NCBI GenBank assembly: GCA_903957405.1
Contig: CAJBPC010000399.1
Coordinates: 1 to 7,367 of the forward strand
Direction of reading: 5' to 3'
DNA length: 7,367 bases
Source: an uncultured bacterium
Lineage (GTDB): Bacteria > Bacteroidota > Bacteroidia > Chitinophagales > Chitinophagaceae
Below are positions 6,370 to 7,367 of the stretch, one piece after another. The notes under the pieces were generated by a model. It ran no database searches. It saw only the letters and a list, made by a program, of their open reading frames with translations, and had not been told where the DNA came from. The number at the start of each line of letters is the position of its first letter. Within the stretch, counting starts at the first letter, position 1. Both the position numbers and the translations under genes were made by a program.

Positions 6370-7367
6370 TCAAGTGTCGGCCGTACCATTTTTTTGTTTC
6401 CCTGGACTGATGATGCTGAACAGATATCCCATGATCACACAGCCGGCGATCGCAAAGAGCGGGTACAGGAAGAAGTTGACTGCAGCGGATCGTTGCACGA
6501 AATACAGTCCTATGCAACTGGTTGCGAAGCCGAAGAGTATGCCACGGCTATGGATCCTTGGGATGAATATCCCCGCCAGGAATACCCCTGCGAGCGCACC
6601 GCCGAAGAGTCCGATGATCTTGAGGTATTGGTCGAAGATCGAAGCATTGTCGAGGTACACGAGATAGACGGCAATGAGGCTGCCGATTGCGCCAAGTCCC
6701 ACCGTCAGCAACCTTGCAAAACGAAGGTTCTGCCGGTCGCTGGCATCCTTTTTCCAGAGTCGGTAGAAATCCGTCGTAACCACTGTCGCTATGGAATTCA
6801 TGCTGGAGCTGATCGTGGCCATTGTCGCGGCGAAGAGACCGGCGATCACCAGGCCGGATATCCCCGAAGGGAGTTGTTGAGCGATGTACCAAGGGAATAC
6901 GTCATCTGTGCGGCCATGTGGATTGAGTTCGGCGGGATGATGCCGGAAGAAGATCCAGAGAGCTGTTCCCACACTGAAAAATATCAATGTGGCGGGTATG
7001 GCCAAGAGTGCATTGGTATAAATGGACAGCCGGGCCTCCTTCTCCGTGGGTGTCGTCAGATAGCGTTGCACCACCACCTGGTCGGAGGTGTAGGTGACCA
7101 GGTTCGTAAGGAAAGCCCCCACGATGACGACCCACAGTACAGGCTCTGACATTGCCCAGCCCAGGTTTGCGATGCGCAACTTGGAGTTGTCCTGCGCTTC
7201 GGACACCATCGCGGATAGTCCGCCTTCGGTGTTTGACACGATGAATACAAAGCTGGCGAGGGCTCCGCCGAGCAGCACAAAAACCTGCAGCACTTCTGTC
7301 CAGACGACAGCCTCGATCCCTCCGGCGACGCTGTATGCCGTGGTGATGACGGTCGTCAGCAGGATGC
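6370..7367 (-). CDS. sodium:solute symporter (SSS family), C-terminal part
   Basis: An inner-membrane Na+-coupled importer of the SSS/SLC5 family, which includes sialic acid (SiaT/NanT-like) and sugar transporters. The frame is open from the stop at 6370 to the window edge, giving about 331 residues; roughly the first third of a usual ~500-residue protein is outside. The GTG at 7293 is an internal codon: the reading continues upstream as TAYSVAGGIEAVVWTEVLQ, a hallmark SSS segment. Further right-to-left are YTSDQVVVQRYLTT, then GLVIAGLFAATMATISSSMNS, whose serine-rich stretch matches the sodium-site helix of the family, and about five further hydrophobic helices including LFGGALAGVFLAGIF and PLFAIAGCVIMGYLF. 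The tail SPGKQKNGTADT is short and polar. Being the most upstream visible gene of the sialidase/aldolase cluster, it probably imports the released sugar acid; the substrate is inferred from context only. Confidence 0.9.
   Translation of the reverse strand, partial: ILLTTVITTAYSVAGGIEAVVWTEVLQVFVLLGGALASFVFIVSNTEGGLSAMVSEAQDNSKLRIANLGWAMSEPVLWVVIVGAFLTNLVTYTSDQVVVQRYLTTPTEKEARLSIYTNALLAIPATLIFFSVGTALWIFFRHHPAELNPHGRTDDVFPWYIAQQLPSGISGLVIAGLFAATMATISSSMNSIATVVTTDFYRLWKKDASDRQNLRFARLLTVGLGAIGSLIAVYLVYLDNASIFDQYLKIIGLFGGALAGVFLAGIFIPRIHSRGILFGFATSCIGLYFVQRSAAVNFFLYPLFAIAGCVIMGYLFSIISPGKQKNGTADT

Noticed and set aside
6325..7149. 274-codon plus-strand open frame opposite the symporter
   Set aside because: Its translation is highly polar, with no motifs, and lies antisense to unmistakable SSS transporter sequence.
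1..7367. Search by eye for CRISPR-like direct repeats, tRNA and rRNA genes
   Set aside because: No regularly spaced repeats, tRNA cloverleaf or rRNA sequence was seen.

Overview
The window looks like a piece of a Bacteroidota-type chromosome. This is an inference from the start regions, which are A/T-rich and lack Shine-Dalgarno sequences, the tightly packed minus-strand genes, and the protein families present; no rRNA or tRNA marker is here to confirm it. The two halves differ in composition. The left part (about 1-2570) is moderately A/T-rich, and the right part (about 2572-7367) is clearly more G/C-rich: two hand-counted 60-base samples gave 26/60 GC at 601-660 and 38/60 at 2641-2700.

Left part, plus strand. 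A possible 3' tail of an upstream gene ends at 77. It is followed by a membrane-anchored protein of the neutral/alkaline ceramidase superfamily (177-1745) with two EF-hand-like calcium loops near its N terminus. Directly after its stop lies a decayed IS4-type transposase on the minus strand (about 1797-2280) with at least three frame breaks and a lost catalytic Asp. Next comes a 56-residue glycine-zipper membrane protein (2293-2463) that length-filtered gene finding would miss.

Right part, minus strand. Five genes are arranged as one probable operon, read from the right edge leftwards: a sodium:solute symporter (3' part only, its start lies outside the window), two different phytanoyl-CoA-dioxygenase-like Fe(II)/2-oxoglutarate enzymes, a secreted GH33-type sialidase with a complete set of catalytic residues, and a dihydrodipicolinate synthase/N-acetylneuraminate lyase (DapA/NanA) superfamily aldolase. 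Gaps are 29, 18, 19 and 69 bases.

A reasonable reading is a catabolic unit: the exported sialidase releases a sialic-acid-like sugar acid, the symporter imports it, and the aldolase-family protein cleaves it. The two dioxygenases are the unexpected part. They may oxidise or demodify an unusual substrate, which would fit the aldolase's departures from classical NanA and DapA active sites. The substrate cannot be read from the sequence.
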